This document shows, one piece after another, positions 4,011 through 5,136 of a stretch of DNA of 5,136 bases. A program made the position numbers and the translations under genes. Positions within the stretch are counted from its first letter, which is position 1; every line of letters begins with the position of its first letter. The DNA comes from an uncultured Eubacteriales bacterium (lineage in GTDB: Bacteria > Bacillota > Clostridia > Oscillospirales > Acutalibacteraceae). The stretch lies in NCBI GenBank assembly GCA_948815685.1, contig CAQJOC010000082.1:1-5136 (forward strand), read 5' to 3'. The notes under the pieces are model-generated. The model did no database searches and was not told where the DNA came from. It saw only the letters and a program-made list of their open reading frames with translations.

Positions 4011-5136
4011 ATGCTGTTGACTAAAAAGGAGAGTAACCGGCTGTTTAAGAAAACTTTGGCGAATATATTGTCGATTTTATTTGCACTGAATCCAATTTTG
4101 CCAATTTTTCCGATGTTTGAGTGTGGAGAGGTAAATGCTGCGGATAATTCCAATTGGCGGGGAATATGGCAAACGCCTGCCAACTTGGTAGATGGCACTT
4201 ATAATACCTCTGAAAGCGGCCAAGCTGGCTATATAAATTTCGGAAAGAGGCCGGAAGTAAAATACCGAGACGGAAGCTCTAACCAAGCCACTGCTTCTGC
4301 GGGCAAAATAAAGTGGCTGATAACGGGGAAAGATACGGACGGCAATATAGTGCTTTATTCGGAAGAGCCGCTGATGAGTGCAAAAACTTATGATTCCAAT
4401 TCAAACAGCATATTTCACAATCGTTCGAATGTATATAGTTCGAGTAACTTTAGGAGTCAGCTACAAAGGATTCAAGCAAGTACTGACTATTTTAGTGGAG
4501 CGGAACAGGGAATAATGCTAAATACGACAGTTAACACCAGTGGCAGTGGTTCCACGACAGACAAGCTATATGGGCTTCATGCTGAAAACTCGGGAAGTAA
4601 TTATAAGGACATTTATGCAGGGGCGAATAATACCTTACCGGTAAATGTGAAATATTGGAAGGGGTGGCATTGGCTCCGCACTCCGTACCCGGATAGCAGC
4701 ATTCGTGTCCTCGTCGCGTCTCCCGGTAATTCTGTCGACGACCGCGGTGTAAGCGACGGTATCCCCGCCGCGGCGGCAGCTTCAAAATTAAATCTTTCAT
4801 CTTTAATCTTCGCAGCGAACGCTGCGACATCTACTTCCGCCTCCGGCGGCAGTTCATTTGGGGCCTTATCTCCAACCGCAGTTCCTGAGTTCAACCTCAG
4901 AGTCAGTGGGGGTTCGATGGGCGGTACGGTTAGCGCCGATGCGGATAAAATAACATATACGGCAAATACGGATGAACGGCTCGTAGTTCTGGCACAGAGC
5001 ACAAGCGGAGGAACTACATACCAATATGTAAAAGACGGTACAGGTAGTTCCGAAACTTTGAAGCTGAGCCTGCTCGGAGGTCTTACCACAGGCACAACCT
5101 ACAGTGTAAAAGCCTGGACGGAGAAAAAGGAAAGTT
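4011..5136 (+). CDS. Secreted DUF6273-like surface protein (N-terminal 375 residues, runs off the window)
   Basis: ATG 4011 follows AAGGAG (3996-4001) with a 9-base gap, and the frame is open to the window end. Residues 1-43 form a signal peptide: basic start, hydrophobic 17-36, likely cleavage after VNA at 41-43. Residues about 70-270 match the pattern of DUF6273-like extracellular domains. INFGK (75-79), KIKWLITGKD (99-108), IVLYSEEPL (113-121) and NFRSQLQ (146-152) are followed by a YFSGAEQGIML segment (160-170), WHWLRTPY (219-226) and the closing strand KLNLSSLIFAA (259-269). From about 294 an Ig-like, Thr/Gly-rich stretch follows (VSGGSMGGTVSADADK, then TTGTTYSVKAW). Residues 221-253 use mostly C- or T-ending codons and are GC-rich, unlike the rest. 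The usual GVRPA motif is altered to GIPAAAAAS (250-258). A role in attachment or surface display is typical of such architectures but unproven. The C-terminus and any wall anchor are outside the window. Confidence 0.85.
   Translation, partial: MLLTKKESNRLFKKTLANILSILFALNPILPIFPMFECGEVNAADNSNWRGIWQTPANLVDGTYNTSESGQAGYINFGKRPEVKYRDGSSNQATASAGKIKWLITGKDTDGNIVLYSEEPLMSAKTYDSNSNSIFHNRSNVYSSSNFRSQLQRIQASTDYFSGAEQGIMLNTTVNTSGSGSTTDKLYGLHAENSGSNYKDIYAGANNTLPVNVKYWKGWHWLRTPYPDSSIRVLVASPGNSVDDRGVSDGIPAAAAASKLNLSSLIFAANAATSTSASGGSSFGALSPTAVPEFNLRVSGGSMGGTVSADADKITYTANTDERLVVLAQSTSGGTTYQYVKDGTGSSETLKLSLLGGLTTGTTYSVKAWTEKKES
4671..4769 (+). other. GC-rich, pyrimidine-ending codon patch (hypervariable-segment candidate)
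   Basis: Of the 33 codons for residues 221-253, 28 end in C or T and only one ends in A, whereas neighbouring codons commonly end in A. The segment covers the variable loop between WLRTP and the closing SLIF strand. Such NNY-like composition is what adenine-directed mutagenesis by a diversity-generating retroelement leaves behind. No template repeat or reverse transcriptase is in the window. Confidence 0.35.

Noticed and set aside
3965..4286. Minus-strand frames overlapping the start of the surface-protein gene
   Set aside because: Antisense to the signal peptide and first domain, with no ribosome sites or recognisable sequence.
4531..5095. Long minus-strand reading frames opposite the surface-protein gene (4531-4830 and 4613-5095)
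   Set aside because: They lie antisense to a well-supported signal-peptide-bearing gene and exist because its GC-rich patch has few stops. Their composition (many Pro, Arg, Cys) does not look like a real protein of this organism.

Overview
The window is a very AT-rich stretch from a low-GC Gram-positive bacterium, most likely a clostridial Firmicute. Strong AGGAGG-type ribosome sites, an AgrC-like sensor, a Spo0A-type DNA-binding domain and a Clostridia-style surface protein all point that way. No tRNA, rRNA, CRISPR array or transposase is visible.

Layout. (1) Positions 1-457, plus strand: the tail of an unrecognised protein, overlapped by a small basic protein. (2) 458-992: no convincing gene, only inverted and dispersed repeats. 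(3) 993-3379, minus strand: an unusual regulatory cassette. In transcription order it holds a 47-residue exported peptide gene (3107-3250), an intrinsic terminator (3025-3081), a 363-residue membrane protein (1840-2931) and a stand-alone degenerate GHKL protein (993-1607). (4) 3380-4010: mostly empty, with one possible gene remnant and the promoter of the next gene. (5) 4011-5136, plus strand: a secreted DUF6273-like surface protein that runs off the window, with a GC-rich, oddly coded patch near the middle.

The cassette is the main find. The membrane protein has six or seven N-terminal membrane segments in the manner of peptide receptors such as AgrC. Where the histidine kinase should follow, it carries a domain that reads like the DNA-binding domain of Spo0A. 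It therefore looks like a membrane-tethered one-component regulator. The GHKL domain that an AgrC protein would carry is encoded separately just downstream and has lost its G2 box. The small exported peptide directly upstream ends in CEPGGGGLDW and is the obvious candidate ligand. No AgrB-type processing protease and no separate response regulator lie in the window.

The peptide and receptor genes each have their own promoter, and the same 12-base sequence, CGTACAAAATAT (reverse strand ATATTTTGTACG, reminiscent of a 0A box), sits upstream of each. Its two positions relative to the -10 differ by 11 bases, about one helical turn. The peptide promoter's -10 also lies inside a 14-bp inverted repeat. 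My working model (inference) is an autoregulated peptide-sensing circuit in which the receptor binds DNA itself. One complication is that the Spo0A-like domain is interrupted by an in-frame TAA at 1840-1842, and recognisable domain sequence continues beyond it to 1762. The receptor in this strain is therefore either slightly truncated, read through, or beginning to decay.
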